64,000 nt of DNA from Actinopolymorpha cephalotaxi (GTDB lineage Bacteria; Actinomycetota; Actinomycetes; Propionibacteriales; Actinopolymorphaceae). Within the stretch, counting starts at the first letter, position 1. Each line of letters begins with the position of its first letter. The stretch covers positions 4,672,850 to 4,736,849 of the forward strand of contig NZ_JACBZA010000001.1 of NCBI RefSeq assembly GCF_013408535.1. Direction: 5' to 3'. The translations under genes and the position numbers were made by a program. Below are positions 42,351 to 53,251 of the stretch, piece after piece. The notes beneath the pieces are model-generated. The model searched no databases. It saw nothing but the letters and a program-made list of their open reading frames with translations, and was not told the origin of the DNA.

Positions 42351-42505
42351 CGTGAGCTCGTCGGCCCACTTCTTGAGGGAGTGCCGACCTTGAGCGTGTT
42401 GCTCACCGGGCCCGCCAGGGCACCCCGACGTGGCGGCCGTGTTCGCTGGTCACGGCCGCCAGCCGCGGGCTGGAGTTGGGTGCGGTTGTTTCCTGGTTAA
42501 CGCCG

Positions 42506-42682
42506 TCAGTGGCGGCCGGGGTTACGCAGCGGATCAGGGTTGGTGCCCTGGATGGCTGCGGCGGCGGCCCGCGCGACGCGCTCGTCGGTGACCCAGATGG
42601 TGATGCGGCGGGGGAAGACTCCGCCGCGGCGGGCGTTGGCGGCGGCGGCCAGGTCGTCGAGGGTGGGCCGAGCAGAACGGGC
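42506..42682 (-). pseudogene. Fragment of mobile-element protein
   Basis: The frame ARPTLDDLAAAANARRGGVFPRRITIWVTDERVARAAAAAIQG ends in a stop at 42506. It looks like a coherent protein segment, but I do not recognise the family. It starts where the CoxS-like frame breaks off, so this is a junction between two unrelated sequences. Confidence 0.35.
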
Positions 42683-42684
42683 CA

Positions 42685-42870
42685 TCTCCGCACCGTGCAC
42701 GCACCACACCGACCGTGGTCACAACCCTTCTTCGGCGAGGTCACACCAAGCCGTTCCCGGAGGGCATCCAACAACGTCGTCCGCGTATCCACAATCAGCG
42801 ATCGGGACTCGCCATCGACCCGGACAGTGATCTGGGCATCCACACTGATCTCCACCTGGCCGTACGGCAT
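42685..42870 (-). pseudogene. CoxS/YagT-like 2Fe-2S subunit, truncated
   Basis: MPYGQVEISVDAQITVRVDG, TLLDALRERLGVTSPKKGCDHGRCGACTV is the N-terminal plant-ferredoxin-like 2Fe-2S domain of xanthine-dehydrogenase-family small subunits, with C-x4-C-x2-C. Coding similarity ends abruptly after ACTV; the fourth cysteine and the C-terminal helical 2Fe-2S domain (normally another 100 residues) are missing. The region has been replaced by unrelated sequence. Confidence 0.7.
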
Positions 42871-42993
42871 TTCATACGCTTATGCGACGTACCCAACCGA
42901 CGAACCGACGACACCTCCCAAAGTAGTAGGTACGCCAATGTTCGCTGCACAGCCGGAAGGGGCAAAAAAAGACAAATGGGCCAGGATAAAGGA

Positions 42994-43008
42994 AGTACAT
43001 GCTGTACT
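42994..43008. promoter_or_regulatory. Inverted repeat AGTACA-TGC-TGTACT
   Basis: Perfect 6-3-6 symmetry about 125 bp upstream of the truncated CoxS-like frame; possibly its former operator. The rest of 42871-43394 is locally richer in A (a run of seven A) and shows no recognisable gene. Confidence 0.35.
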
Positions 43009-43394
43009 CCCCGGCCAAGACTCTTTGACGCGGAACATTCCCACGGCCCCCACGTAGACGTACCGCTGCCATGTACCCCGCGTTTCGACGACCACCGCAC
43101 CGCTGACGCCGGTTCCGTCGACCGTGACCTACAGGGCCGCCCGCTGGGACGGCGGCCTTCCCGCTCATCGTCACCCCACCGATGAGGGTCGAAGTGCCAT
43201 CGGCCGACGCCGCCACCGTCACCGATGCGGTCGACGACTTCGCCGCGAATGCGGTGGGGCGAGTGGCACCGATGCCAGAAACGCCAAGGCCACAATGAGA
43301 ATGATTTGAACTGTGGGCGACCTGGTTACGGCGGCGACTCCTCCGACGCCGGCACGCGACGACCCCTGACGGATCGAACTCCTCTCCAATCCGG

Positions 43395-43865
43395 GCTGCC
43401 TCACTCGGCCGGGTCGTCAGCGAGACGGGCCTGGAGGCCGGCCTGCCGATGTTGTTCGGCCAGGTGTCGGGACCGGTCGCCAGGATCGGGCCGCTCGTGC
43501 TTCCCGGCGCGACCGCCTGTCTGAAGTGCACTGTGCTGCGAATGCTCGCGCGCCGGTGCCGCCGAGACAGGGTGCTCGAAGCTCTGCGCCGCAGCACCGA
43601 CGGGGTACCGTCGCCCGCACCGGTGCACCCGGCGTTCCTGCGCGCGGCGACGTCTCTGTTCTCCCTCGAGGCCGGCACCGTCGCTCTGTCCCTTCCGTCC
43701 CAGACGGTGGGTGCCGTAGTCGAGCTCGTGCAGGGAGAGGCCCAGACCCGGCTGCGGTCCGTACGGCGGGTGCCCACCTGTCCGGCCTGCCACCCGGCCC
43801 GACCTCGTCGCTTCGGCTGGGACGCCGCGTTCCGGTCCCGCGTCCTCGCCGGAGACGACGAATGA
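43395..43865 (+). pseudogene. Second TOMM E1/ThiF-like gene, 5'-truncated
   Basis: The frame opens without a start as LGRVVSETGLEAGLPMLFGQV and continues IGPLVLPGATACLKCTVLRMLARR ... AVVELVQGEAQTRLRSVRRVPTCPACHP. This matches the C-terminal half of cyclodehydratase E1-like proteins such as the one at 37311 (GPFVVQGLSACHEC ... CPVC), with both zinc-site Cys pairs kept. The N-terminal RRE and nucleotide fold are absent. It overlaps the next YcaO remnant through ATGA, the same gene order as the intact operon. Confidence 0.75.
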
Positions 43866-44215
43866 GCGGCACGGGCCCGGCACCGGGCCCGGCACCGGCA
43901 CGGCGGCGCTCAGAAGGGAGCTGGCGCCGGCGCTGGGCGCGTTCGACGGACTGGTCGACGACGTGTTCGGGATCATCCGTCAAGTGACACTTGTCAGGCC
44001 GGCGCCGGGTGCCCCGGAGGCCTTCGTCGCCCACGCCGAGCCGTCCAGCACCCTGCCGCTGACAGGGGTCGAGGCGGCCAACCAGGGCGCGGCCGCCTCG
44101 ATGTCCGCCGAACGCGCGGTGGTCCGGGCGTGTGGGGAGTCCGGCGAGCGCTACTGCTCGGCTTCTTCGACCGCGACGCGATGCCCTTGGTGACCGCGGC
44201 TCCCGCACACCCCGG
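43862..44215 (+). pseudogene. Second YcaO gene, frameshifted and truncated
   Basis: A frame beginning around 43905 reads LAPALGAFDGLVDDVFGIIRQVTLV and ends AACGESGERYC-like (VRACGESGERYC), the first YcaO ATP-binding motif. The ATG at 43862 is in another frame, and a short direct repeat (CGGGCCCGGCAC twice, about 43873-43896) may mark the slippage. After ERYC the sequence shifts again (FFDRDAMPLVTAA in a different frame) and coding is lost by about 44215. More than two thirds of the domain is missing. Confidence 0.7.
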
Positions 44216-44368
44216 AACCACGTTACGAGCAGTTAATCACGCCGTCACCGGCCTGAGCGGATGTTGCACGACGGTGGTGCCACCACAGGGGCGCAGGGTC
44301 GCGTCGTTGGAGGTCCGTACGACAGTTCGCCGCACCCTTTCGAGGCGGCACATCCGAGAGGAACTTCG

Positions 44369-46120
44369 ATGTCCTCCATCCCGGACCCGACCGAGGCTGC
44401 CGAAGCGGCCGAGGAACTCTCGCCCGAACCGTTGGTACCGGCAGGTGCGCACGTCGGCCGGCAGCGGACCTACGGCAAGACGGCGGCCAACGAGTCGCTC
44501 GAGGACTACTCGTTGCGATACGCACCGTTGTCGTTTCGCACATGGTCACCGTTCGTTGTCGCCACCACCGCCATCGGCGGGATCGCCTACCTCGCCGACT
44601 TCGCCATCGGCGCGTCCATCGTGCTCACCAACGGCGCGGCGTCCGGCATCACCGCGATCCTCGCCGCGGCGGCCATCATCTTCGTCACCGGCGTCCCGAT
44701 TGCGCGCGCCTGCGCGAAGTACGGCGTGGACATGGACCTGCTGACCCGGGGAACCGGATTCGGCTACCTGGGTTCGACGCTGACCTCGCTGATCTACGCG
44801 AGCTTCACGTTCATCTTCTTCGCCCTCGAAGGCTCGATCATGGCGCAGGGCTTCAAGTACGCCCTGGGGATTCCGCTTCCCGTCGGCTACCTGATCTCGT
44901 CGTTGCTGATCGTGCCGATCGTGGTCTTCGGGATGAAGGCCCTCGCCAAGCTACACGTGTGGACGCAGCCGTTGTGGCTCGTCCTTCTGGTGCTGCCGTT
45001 CGTGGTGGTGGCGGTGAACCATCCGTCGGCCTTCGCTGAGCTGGGTTCCTTCGCCGGCCTGGACAGTGCGCACGGCGGATTCTCCTGGCACGCCTTCGGT
45101 CTGGGCATGGGCGTGGCGCTCAGCCTGATCGCACAGATCGGCGAGCAAGCCGACTACCTGCGTTTCATGCCGAAGAAGACCGCGCAGAACCGGCGCGCCT
45201 GGAACATCGCCACGACCGTCGCGGGACCGGGGTGGGTCGTCCTCGGGGCAGCCAAGCAGCTCGGTGGAGCGCTGCTTGCGGTGGCGGCCCTGAAGCTGGG
45301 CTCGAGTGCGGCGGATGCCGTCGAACCGATCCATCAGTACGCCGAGGCGATCAAGCCCTGGCTCGGCGGCGCCACCGTCGCGGTCGCGACCGTGTTCGTC
45401 ATCATGAGCCAGATCAAGATCAACACCACCAACGCGTACTCGGGATCGCTGTCCTGGTCGAACTTCTTCTCCCGCATCACTCACCGGCACCCGGGCCGCG
45501 TCTACTACGTCGGGCTCAACGTCGGCATCGCGTTGCTGCTGATGGAGCTGAACATGTTCAGCTTCCTCAACACGATCCTCGGCTTCTACTCCAACGTCGG
45601 CATCGCGTGGGTGGGCGCGGTGTGCGCGGACCTGCTGATCAACAAGCCGCTGGGCTGGAGCCCGAAGTACATCGAGTTCAAGCGCGCCTACCTGTACGCG
45701 ATCAACCCGGTGGGCTTCGGGTCGATGGCCGTCGCCTCGATCATCTCCGTACTCGCGTTCTTCAAGGTCTTCGGCGACGGCTGGACGTACGCGTTCAGCC
45801 CGCTGATCGCCCTCGTCACCGCACTGGTCCTGTCGCCGCTGCTGGCCTGGATCACCAAGGGCCGCTACTACCTCGCCAGGACCAACCTCGTCGTCGGCCC
45901 GGCGGCCGGGGACGTCGACTCCGCCGAGGCGCTCACCTGCGGTACCTGCGGGCACGCCTACGAGCGGCCGGACGTGGCGGACTGCTCCTTCAACAGTTCG
46001 CTGGTGTGCAGCCTGTGCTGCAGCCTGGAGAAGGAGTGCCACGACGAGTGCAAGCGGTCCGACACTCCCTCGGCGGGCCCGGTCCTGCTCGGAACCCCCA
46101 AGGTGGGCAGCCCCACCTGA
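44369..46120 (+). CDS. NCS1-family permease with Cys-rich C-terminal tail
   Basis: 583 residues, about 12 helices. SLEDYSLRYAPLSFRTWSPFVVATTAIGGIAYLADFAIG and SQIKINTTNAYSGSLSWSNFFSRIT are NCS1 nucleobase/allantoin-permease hallmarks. The last about 75 residues are cytoplasmic: CGTCGHAYERPDVADC, then LVCSLCCSLEKECHDECKR, nine cysteines that probably bind zinc or an Fe-S cluster. The adjacent amidase suggests uptake of an amide or similar nitrogen source. The ATG has GAGAGGAA upstream; the frame extends to 44261 without support. Confidence 0.88.
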   Translation: MSSIPDPTEAAEAAEELSPEPLVPAGAHVGRQRTYGKTAANESLEDYSLRYAPLSFRTWSPFVVATTAIGGIAYLADFAIGASIVLTNGAASGITAILAAAAIIFVTGVPIARACAKYGVDMDLLTRGTGFGYLGSTLTSLIYASFTFIFFALEGSIMAQGFKYALGIPLPVGYLISSLLIVPIVVFGMKALAKLHVWTQPLWLVLLVLPFVVVAVNHPSAFAELGSFAGLDSAHGGFSWHAFGLGMGVALSLIAQIGEQADYLRFMPKKTAQNRRAWNIATTVAGPGWVVLGAAKQLGGALLAVAALKLGSSAADAVEPIHQYAEAIKPWLGGATVAVATVFVIMSQIKINTTNAYSGSLSWSNFFSRITHRHPGRVYYVGLNVGIALLLMELNMFSFLNTILGFYSNVGIAWVGAVCADLLINKPLGWSPKYIEFKRAYLYAINPVGFGSMAVASIISVLAFFKVFGDGWTYAFSPLIALVTALVLSPLLAWITKGRYYLARTNLVVGPAAGDVDSAEALTCGTCGHAYERPDVADCSFNSSLVCSLCCSLEKECHDECKRSDTPSAGPVLLGTPKVGSPT

Positions 46121-46156
46121 GCGCGCAACCTGCGAGCCCCACCGGAGAGGACAGCC

Positions 46157-47182
46157 ATGCGTCACGGCGACATCGCCTCCAGCCCCGACACCGTTGGTGT
46201 CGCGGTCGTCAACTACAAGATGCCCCGCCTGCACACCACCGACGAGGTCCTCGACAACGCCGGCCGGATAGCCGACATGGTGGTCGGCATGAAGAAGGGC
46301 CTGCCCGGCATGGACCTTGTCGTCTTCCCCGAGTACTCCACCCAAGGGATCATGTACGACGAGGCGGAGATGTTCGCGACCGCGAGTGTCGTTCCCGGGC
46401 GCGAGACCGACATCTTCGGCGAGGCGTGCCGGGCGGCCGGTACCTGGGGAGTGTTCTCGATCACCGGCGAGCGGCACGAGGACCACCCCGTGAAGCCGCC
46501 GTACAACACGCTGGTCCTCATCGACGACCAGGGACAGATCAGGCAGAAGTACCGCAAGATCCTGCCCTGGACGCCGATCGAGGGCTGGTACCCCGGCGAC
46601 ACCACCTACGTCACCGAGGGACCGAAGGGTCTGCGCATCTCGCTCATCATCTGCGACGACGGGAACTACCCGGAGATCTGGCGGGACTGCGCGATGAAGG
46701 GCGCCGAGCTCGTCGTCCGGCCGCAGGGATACATGTATCCCGCCGCGGAGCAGCAGGTCCTGATGGCCAAGGCGATGGCCTGGGCGAACAACTGCTACGT
46801 CGCGGTGGCCAACGCCAGCGGGTTCGACGGGGTGTACTCCTACTTCGGCCACTCCGCGATCATCGGCTTCGACGGCCGGACCCTCGGCGAGTGCGGCGAG
46901 GAGGACTACGGCATCCAGTACGCCCAGCTGTCGGTGTCCGCCATCCGCGACGCCCGCCGCAACGATCAATCCCAGAACCACCTCTTCAAGCTGCTCCACC
47001 GCGGCTACACCGGAGTGCACGCGGCGGGTGACGGTGACGGTGGCGTGGCCGACTGCCCGTTCGACTTCTACCGCACCTGGGTCACCGATCCCGGGCTGGC
47101 ACGTAAGCAGGTGGAGGCGCTGACGAGGGACACGGTGGGTGTAGCGGACTGCCCGGTCGGTGACCTGCCGACACAGGCGTAG
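46157..47182 (+). CDS. amiE: Aliphatic amidase (nitrilase superfamily)
   Basis: 341 residues, the size of AmiE (about 345). [34 protein letters not shown] is near-invariant in AmiE/AmiF. The catalytic triad is visible: Glu in [14 protein letters not shown], Lys in [17 protein letters not shown], Cys in [14 protein letters not shown]. It hydrolyses short aliphatic amides (or formamide, if AmiF) to the acid and ammonia. GGAGAGGAC precedes the ATG; 37 bp separates it from the permease. Its 3' end overlaps the convergent ureD by 115 bp. Confidence 0.9.
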   Translation: MRHGDIASSPDTVGVAVVNYKMPRLHTTDEVLDNAGRIADMVVGMKKGLPGMDLVVFPEYSTQGIMYDEAEMFATASVVPGRETDIFGEACRAAGTWGVFSITGERHEDHPVKPPYNTLVLIDDQGQIRQKYRKILPWTPIEGWYPGDTTYVTEGPKGLRISLIICDDGNYPEIWRDCAMKGAELVVRPQGYMYPAAEQQVLMAKAMAWANNCYVAVANASGFDGVYSYFGHSAIIGFDGRTLGECGEEDYGIQYAQLSVSAIRDARRNDQSQNHLFKLLHRGYTGVHAAGDGDGGVADCPFDFYRTWVTDPGLARKQVEALTRDTVGVADCPVGDLPTQA

Positions 47183-47955
47183 CCGTTCTCTGCAACGCTG
47201 TCCGCGGTGAGGGCCTGCCACACCGCGGACAGCGACACCGTGTGGGCCGACCCGGCCACGCCTCGCCATATCCTTCCTCCGTACGCCAGGTCGTACGCCT
47301 GCACGTCTGGATGAGTCGGTACGTCAGCAGCGGTTGACAGGCCGGCCGCGTCAGTCGCGTCTTCAGGCAGAAGGGCGAGGACCGTGTCGACGACACGATG
47401 CGGTCCGAGCACACCCACTGTCGGAGCGCCGGGCCCGAGCCTGAGGTCCTCGGCGAGCACCGGCGTGCTCCCCCGCCGGATCCGGCAGCTGTTGACCAGG
47501 GCACCGGGCGCCTCACCGGTCCGCCCGAGCACCAGGGTCTCGCGCTGGACCAGCGCGGCTGTCTCGGCGAGCCGCACGTGGGTGGATCGGCGTACGTCTG
47601 CTCCTTCGGCGACCACGAACGGCTTTCCCTGCCACAGCAGCGTGCCGCCGGACTCCACCGTGACGTCGACGCGCCAGGACGCCGAGCCGCCGCGCATCGC
47701 GTAGGCGACGGTGCCGGAGGGTTCGACGAGTTCGAGCCGCATGCCCGGGCCTACCACGACGTCGATCTCCACCTCGTCACCGCGCAGCAGCAAAGCTCCG
47801 TCCTGGACGAGCGCCACCCGCGCGCCGTTCGCGCTGAGGTCGAGAAGCCTCGTGCGTAAGGTCCCACCACCTCCGGACGACCTCGGCGTGGACAGCTCCA
47901 GCCGGGGCAAGCCGCCGTTGCGGTCGGCGGACAGCACGATCCGGGTCGGGCTCAC
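47068..47955 (-). CDS. ureD: Urease accessory protein UreD
   Basis: About 295 residues. [50 protein letters not shown] and [41 protein letters not shown] are UreD beta-helix strands. UreD docks apo-urease and recruits UreF and UreG for nickel insertion. The GTG at 47955 overlaps the UreG stop (GTGA). Its last 38 codons run antisense into the end of the amidase gene; this C-terminal extension (CVGRSPTGQ onward) has no family counterpart and may result from loss of an earlier stop. Confidence 0.85.
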   Translation of the reverse strand: MSPTRIVLSADRNGGLPRLELSTPRSSGGGGTLRTRLLDLSANGARVALVQDGALLLRGDEVEIDVVVGPGMRLELVEPSGTVAYAMRGGSASWRVDVTVESGGTLLWQGKPFVVAEGADVRRSTHVRLAETAALVQRETLVLGRTGEAPGALVNSCRIRRGSTPVLAEDLRLGPGAPTVGVLGPHRVVDTVLALLPEDATDAAGLSTAADVPTHPDVQAYDLAYGGRIWRGVAGSAHTVSLSAVWQALTADSVAENGYACVGRSPTGQSATPTVSLVSASTCLRASPGSVTQVR

Positions 47956-48707
47956 GCTGCCCCGGACCGGTACTCGGGGTCGACGACGGACGCGTGCGGG
48001 TGAGCGTGCGTGTGGGTGTGCACGGTGAAGCCGTGGCTGTGCGGTGCCATCGGGCCGGGATCGCTTGCCACGAAAAGTTCCGTACGAAACCGCGCGAGGG
48101 TCAGGCGTACCCACCCACACAGCGCTCGCACCGAGTCGGGGTCGTGCCGGGACAGCGCCACCACCGGCCGGCCGTTGCGGGAGGCGGCGGCGTCGGCCAC
48201 CATCTGTTCGACGTCGACGCCCACGTGCGGGCCGAGGTCGGTCTTGTTCACGACCAGCAGGTCCGCGCCGGTGATGCCGGGTCCGCCCTTGCGGGCGACG
48301 TCACCGCCTCCGGCCACGTCGAGGACGAAGATCTGTGCGTCCACCAGGGCGGGCGAGAACGTCGCGGTGAGGTTGTCTCCTCCGGACTCCACGAGTACGG
48401 CGTCCAGCGGTGAGAAGTCGTCCTCCAGGTCCTCGATCGCCAGCACGTTCGCGGTGATGTCGTCGCGGATGGCCGTGTGCGGGCAGGCGCCGGTCTCCAC
48501 CGCCCGGATCCGGTCCGGCGCCAGCACGCCCGCCGCCCGCAGGAAGCGGGCGTCCTCGTCGGTGTAGATGTCGTTGGTGACCACAGCCAGGGCGAGCTCG
48601 CCGGCGAGTTCCCTGCACAGCAGGGCGATGATCGAGCTCTTGCCGGTGCCGACGGGTCCGCACACGCCCAGCCGGAACGCGCGTTGGGTGGAAGGCGTGT
48701 CAGGCAT
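47952..48707 (-). CDS. ureG: Urease accessory GTPase UreG with His-rich tail
   Basis: 251 residues. [18 protein letters not shown] is the P-loop, [15 protein letters not shown] and [14 protein letters not shown] contain the nickel-site C-P-H, and NKTDLG is the base-recognition motif. The C-terminus [18 protein letters not shown] is histidine-rich. In many bacteria that nickel-storage feature sits in UreE or at the UreG N-terminus; no ureE is present here. It hydrolyses GTP to deliver Ni2+ to the UreABC active site. Confidence 0.95.
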   Translation of the reverse strand: MPDTPSTQRAFRLGVCGPVGTGKSSIIALLCRELAGELALAVVTNDIYTDEDARFLRAAGVLAPDRIRAVETGACPHTAIRDDITANVLAIEDLEDDFSPLDAVLVESGGDNLTATFSPALVDAQIFVLDVAGGGDVARKGGPGITGADLLVVNKTDLGPHVGVDVEQMVADAAASRNGRPVVALSRHDPDSVRALCGWVRLTLARFRTELFVASDPGPMAPHSHGFTVHTHTHAHPHASVVDPEYRSGAA

Positions 48708-49413
48708 GGAAGAGCCTCCTTGTCGTACGGGTGTGATGTTCGGCCCAGGCCTCGATCAGCGGTGCGGAGCAGGCCGGGATGTCGTCGGGATCGGTGAGCG
48801 TGGCCACCCGCGTGGCCAGTGCCTCGATCTCCTCGTGCAGGGCGTAGACCCGCAGCGTCGCCACGGCGGGGTCGGACGGCGCGAGTTTCAGCCCGGCGGC
48901 GACGACGGTCTGGGCGTCGTCGTAGGCCACCAGTCGCGCCAGCGCGTCGGCGGGAAGGTTCGTGACCGCGGCGATCACTCCCAGGACCGTTGGACGGCTG
49001 ACGTCACGCCGCCCCGTCAGGTCCGGGTTGACAGCCGGCCACACCTGCCTCGCAAGCCGTCGGTATCCGCGGCCGAGCGCGTGGGACGCGTGGCGCAGGG
49101 CCCGGCTGGGTGTCCGTGCGGCCCACGCTTTCTCCGTCTCGTCCACGCCGTTGCCGGCGAGCACCTGGGCCCGCGCCACCACCGCGACGGCGGCCTCGAC
49201 GAGCGTCACGGTGGCGAGCCGGCTGCGGCAGTAGGCCGGGATCTCGTGCGGATGCAGGCCGTTCGCGAGTGCGGGTTCGAGACCTCCGGACTGGGTGTGG
49301 CCGGAGGTGGGCAGCCTGCCGTCCGCGAGCAGCATGAGCAGCAGGTCGGCGGACGCCGTCGGCGGGACGGCGGCAACCGCCGGTTGACATGCGTACGAGC
49401 TCGGCGCGGTCAT
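48700..49413 (-). CDS. ureF: Urease accessory protein UreF
   Basis: 237 residues, all-helical. [28 protein letters not shown] matches the conserved UreF N-terminus (D-x-x-x-P-x-G-x-F/H-x-x-S-x-G-x-E), and [39 protein letters not shown] the C-terminal helices. UreF bridges UreD and UreG and controls GTPase action. It overlaps UreG by 8 bp and follows UreC after 2 bp. Confidence 0.9.
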   Translation of the reverse strand: MTAPSSYACQPAVAAVPPTASADLLLMLLADGRLPTSGHTQSGGLEPALANGLHPHEIPAYCRSRLATVTLVEAAVAVVARAQVLAGNGVDETEKAWAARTPSRALRHASHALGRGYRRLARQVWPAVNPDLTGRRDVSRPTVLGVIAAVTNLPADALARLVAYDDAQTVVAAGLKLAPSDPAVATLRVYALHEEIEALATRVATLTDPDDIPACSAPLIEAWAEHHTRTTRRLFHA

Positions 49414-49415
49414 GG

Positions 49416-51111
<1,696 letters not shown>

Positions 51112-51119
<8 letters not shown>

Positions 51120-51450
51120 CGATCTCTGCTCCGACGTGCTTGACCTGGATCCCGGGAACTCGTCGGCCGCCTCTCAGCGCCACCACCTGAACGGTCCTGG
51201 AGGCGCCGGGCTCGAACCGTGCGGACGTCCCGGCCGGGATGTCGAGCCGGAAGCCGCGCGCGGCGGTACGGTCCATCTCCAGGCTGGCGTTGGCGTCGGC
51301 GAGGTGGAGGTGAGAGCCGATCTGGATCGGGCGGTCACCGGTGTTGAGGATGACGAGCGTGGCGCGCTCGTCGTCGCGGCGGTCGCCGTTGAGTGTCAGG
51401 TGGCCGGCTTGGGTTCGGATCGCTCCTGGTCCCGCAGTCTCGGTTGCCAT
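51112..51450 (-). CDS. ureB: Urease beta subunit UreB
   Basis: 112 residues. [65 protein letters not shown] is the classical UreB jelly-roll, with the conserved G-S-H-x-H and R-F-E-P-G. Separate UreA and UreB chains are the common bacterial arrangement. Confidence 0.96.
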
Positions 51451-51462
51451 GTCGCCGCCCCC

Positions 51463-51765
51463 TCAGATCACCGGATGGTGCAACGTGACGAGCTTGCGCC
51501 CGTCCGGAAAGGTCGCCTCCACCTGGACGTCGGTCAGCATCTCCGCCACCGCCGGCATCACCTGGTCGCGGGTCAGCACGTGGCGGCCGTCCTCCATCAA
51601 CTCCGGAACCGAACGGCCGTCCCGGGCACCCTCGATGACCCAGGTGCTCAGCAGCGCCACCGTCTCGGGGTAGTTGAGGCGTACGCCCCGGCCGAGCCGG
51701 TCGCGGGCGACCATGCCGGCGGTCGCGAGCAGGAGCTTCTCCTGGTCTGACGAGGTCAGGTGCAT
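51463..51765 (-). CDS. ureA: Urease gamma subunit UreA
   Basis: 100 residues. [45 protein letters not shown] and [20 protein letters not shown] cover the full conserved UreA fold. It is the first gene of ureABCFGD, a compact minus-strand operon. The 305 bp upstream (51766-52071) must hold the promoter, but I see no confident site; a terminator is also not evident there. Confidence 0.96.
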   Translation of the reverse strand: MHLTSSDQEKLLLATAGMVARDRLGRGVRLNYPETVALLSTWVIEGARDGRSVPELMEDGRHVLTRDQVMPAVAEMLTDVQVEATFPDGRKLVTLHHPVI

Positions 51766-52071
51766 CGGCGGCCAGCCTTTCGCTGGGTCGGCATCTCGTG
51801 GTGGGCTTCGAGGCGGCAGGCGACCGACGCTAGACAGGCCGCGTTTCCCGCAAGATCCAAAGGTGTTTCACCGGCGTAACGCGTCCCCGTCCGCTCGCCG
51901 TCGGACACCACGCCACGGCAATCAGCGCCTCGGGCCGATGCGCAGATGGCCACGCCTACGGCATCTCCCTGGCGGACACCTTCACTCGCGGGCATGTGGA
52001 TAACTCAGGCACGGTGTCCAGCAAAGGTGGCAGCATCGTCGGACCAACGCCTCCTCCGAGCAGGGAGCCTG

Positions 52072-52281
52072 ATGACCGACAACTTGTCGACCTCCGCGAT
52101 CGCGGATCTCCTGTCCCGGACGCGCCGCGCTTTCGAAGAAGCACGCTCGGGACAAGGAGGCCTCTCGACTCCCTTTTCCGGCCAAGGATCCGCCCTCGAC
52201 GGACTGGTACGCGCGGTGGCTGTGTCGCCGAGGAAGGAATTCCCTAGACCGCACAGGAAACCATGGCTGTCACACGGATGA
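52072..52281 (+). CDS. Small hypothetical protein
   Basis: 69 residues: MTDNLSTSAIADLLSRTRRA then FEEARSGQGGLSTPFSGQGSALDGLVRAVAVS and a basic tail. GGGAGCC precedes the ATG. The first half is plausibly helical, resembling the start of YbaB/WXG-like small proteins, but I cannot assign it. It overlaps the next gene by 19 bp in a different frame. Confidence 0.4.
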   Translation: MTDNLSTSAIADLLSRTRRAFEEARSGQGGLSTPFSGQGSALDGLVRAVAVSPRKEFPRPHRKPWLSHG

Positions 52282-52502
52282 TCATCGGCTTCGGCGCGAA
52301 TGACAAGCTCGCATTCTCACAGCAGTTTCCGGAGGAGAAGCTGCCTGAACTTCGGCCCTTGTTCGACTACGGAGATGACGAACTGATGTGTGGCGGGTCG
52401 TACGAGGTCACTGAAGTGAACGGCGACCGAGTCGCCGCCATTCTGGGGATCGCTCTCAAGCCGGACCTCGAGTACTACCTTGAGGCGTGGGATGCAGGCT
52501 AG
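52263..52502 (+). CDS. Small acidic immunity-like protein (DUF7683-like)
   Basis: 79 residues, acidic: RMIIGFGANDKLAFSQQFPE, then LFDYGDDELMCGGSYEVTEV and a C-terminal LKPDLEYYLEAWDAG. The layout resembles small immunity/DUF7683-type proteins from polymorphic-toxin loci; this assignment is from memory and weak. GC content drops here compared with flanks. A shorter paralogue follows 7 bp downstream. Confidence 0.55.
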   Translation: MAVTRMIIGFGANDKLAFSQQFPEEKLPELRPLFDYGDDELMCGGSYEVTEVNGDRVAAILGIALKPDLEYYLEAWDAG

Positions 52503-52509
52503 ACGGACT

Positions 52510-52635
52510 ATGCTACTCATACGGGAACTTGTTGCATTTGACAGTGACGACGAGTTGGCAGTCGCAGAAGAGTTCCCGGAACGGATAGCCAATACGAACC
52601 TGGACTACTTCATCGAATCCTCCTTGCGCACATAA
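52510..52635 (+). CDS. Short paralogue of the preceding small acidic protein
   Basis: 41 residues: MLLIRELVAFDSDDELAVAE then EFPERIANTNLDYFIESSLRT. It aligns with the first and last parts of the 52263 protein (x-F-x-x-D-(D/K)-x-L-A...(E/Q)-F-P-E...D-x-x-Y-x-(L/I)-E) but lacks the central D-D-E-L-M segment. It is probably an internally deleted duplicate. Confidence 0.45.
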   Translation: MLLIRELVAFDSDDELAVAEEFPERIANTNLDYFIESSLRT

Positions 52636-52691
52636 CTCCACACCCAAGCAACCAGGAGGTCGCTCGATACGCGAGACTCCACCCAATCGCC

Positions 52692-52915
52692 GGCTACCAC
52701 ATCGTCACCACCAACCCCGGCTTCACCAAGACGTCGACACAGCCGACGGCCATCGCGTCCGACTTCGCCCGACCCGGCCAGCGGTTCGCCTCGATACCGA
52801 AAGCCGAGGTGGCGGCGTCCTCCTTCACAACAGCCACGGGGCGCCGGCGTCAGCCTCGCCTAGGGATGCGCCAACGCCGAACGCGAGATCGTCTTCCGTG
52901 CCCTTCGAGACCACG
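52692..52915 (+). pseudogene. Second D-amino-acid oxidase remnant
   Basis: YHIVTTNPGFT (the conserved N-P-G loop), then GHRVRLRPTRPAVRLDTE, GGGVLLHN in successive frames, followed by a deletion inside HNYGHGG and a TGG-to-TAG change in the next tryptophan codon. At the DNA level it is plainly similar to 33240-33400. It is more decayed than the copy at 33187 and similarly lacks the N-terminal FAD domain. Confidence 0.65.
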
Positions 52916-52920
52916 CGGCG

Positions 52921-53165
52921 GCTCGGTTGGTCGCGTGCCTCGCGGTACGAGGGGGAAGGATCGGCCGCAGCATCATCGCGGCCCATCTGTGGCCGGACGT
53001 CACCAAGCGGCAGGGCGCGATGAGTCTGCGCTCGACCCTCCTCGGGATCGGCATCCGTGTCCGGAGCTGCTCGACACCGGTCCCAACCACGTCGGACTCG
53101 CCGCAGGGGTGAAGGTGGACCTGGCCGACCTCATCGGCTGGTGCCGCCGTGCGATGAATCCGGAT
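52921..53165 (+). pseudogene. SARP/BTAD-type regulator remnant
   Basis: RLVACLAVRGGRIGRSIIAAHLWPDVTKRQGAMSLRSTLL resembles the winged-helix end of SARP-family regulators (x-R-x-x-V-A-x-x-L-W-P-D-x-x-x-x-x-A-x-x-S-L-R-S-x-L). A frameshift near 53045-53064 leads to NHVGLAAGVKVDLADLIGWCRRAM, the following part of the same family. No start and no full BTAD domain remain. Confidence 0.55.
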
Positions 53166-53251
53166 CGGCTGCATCCGCCTAGAGATTTCCGGCAGGTGTC
53201 ACACCGTGCGATTCGTTGACCTCATCATGTGGTCGGCCTACGTTCGGCTCT

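Noticed and set aside
42872..43777. 301-codon minus-strand ORF over the second TOMM remnant
   Set aside because: Arg/Ser-rich shadow; the plus strand carries recognisable E1-like sequence.
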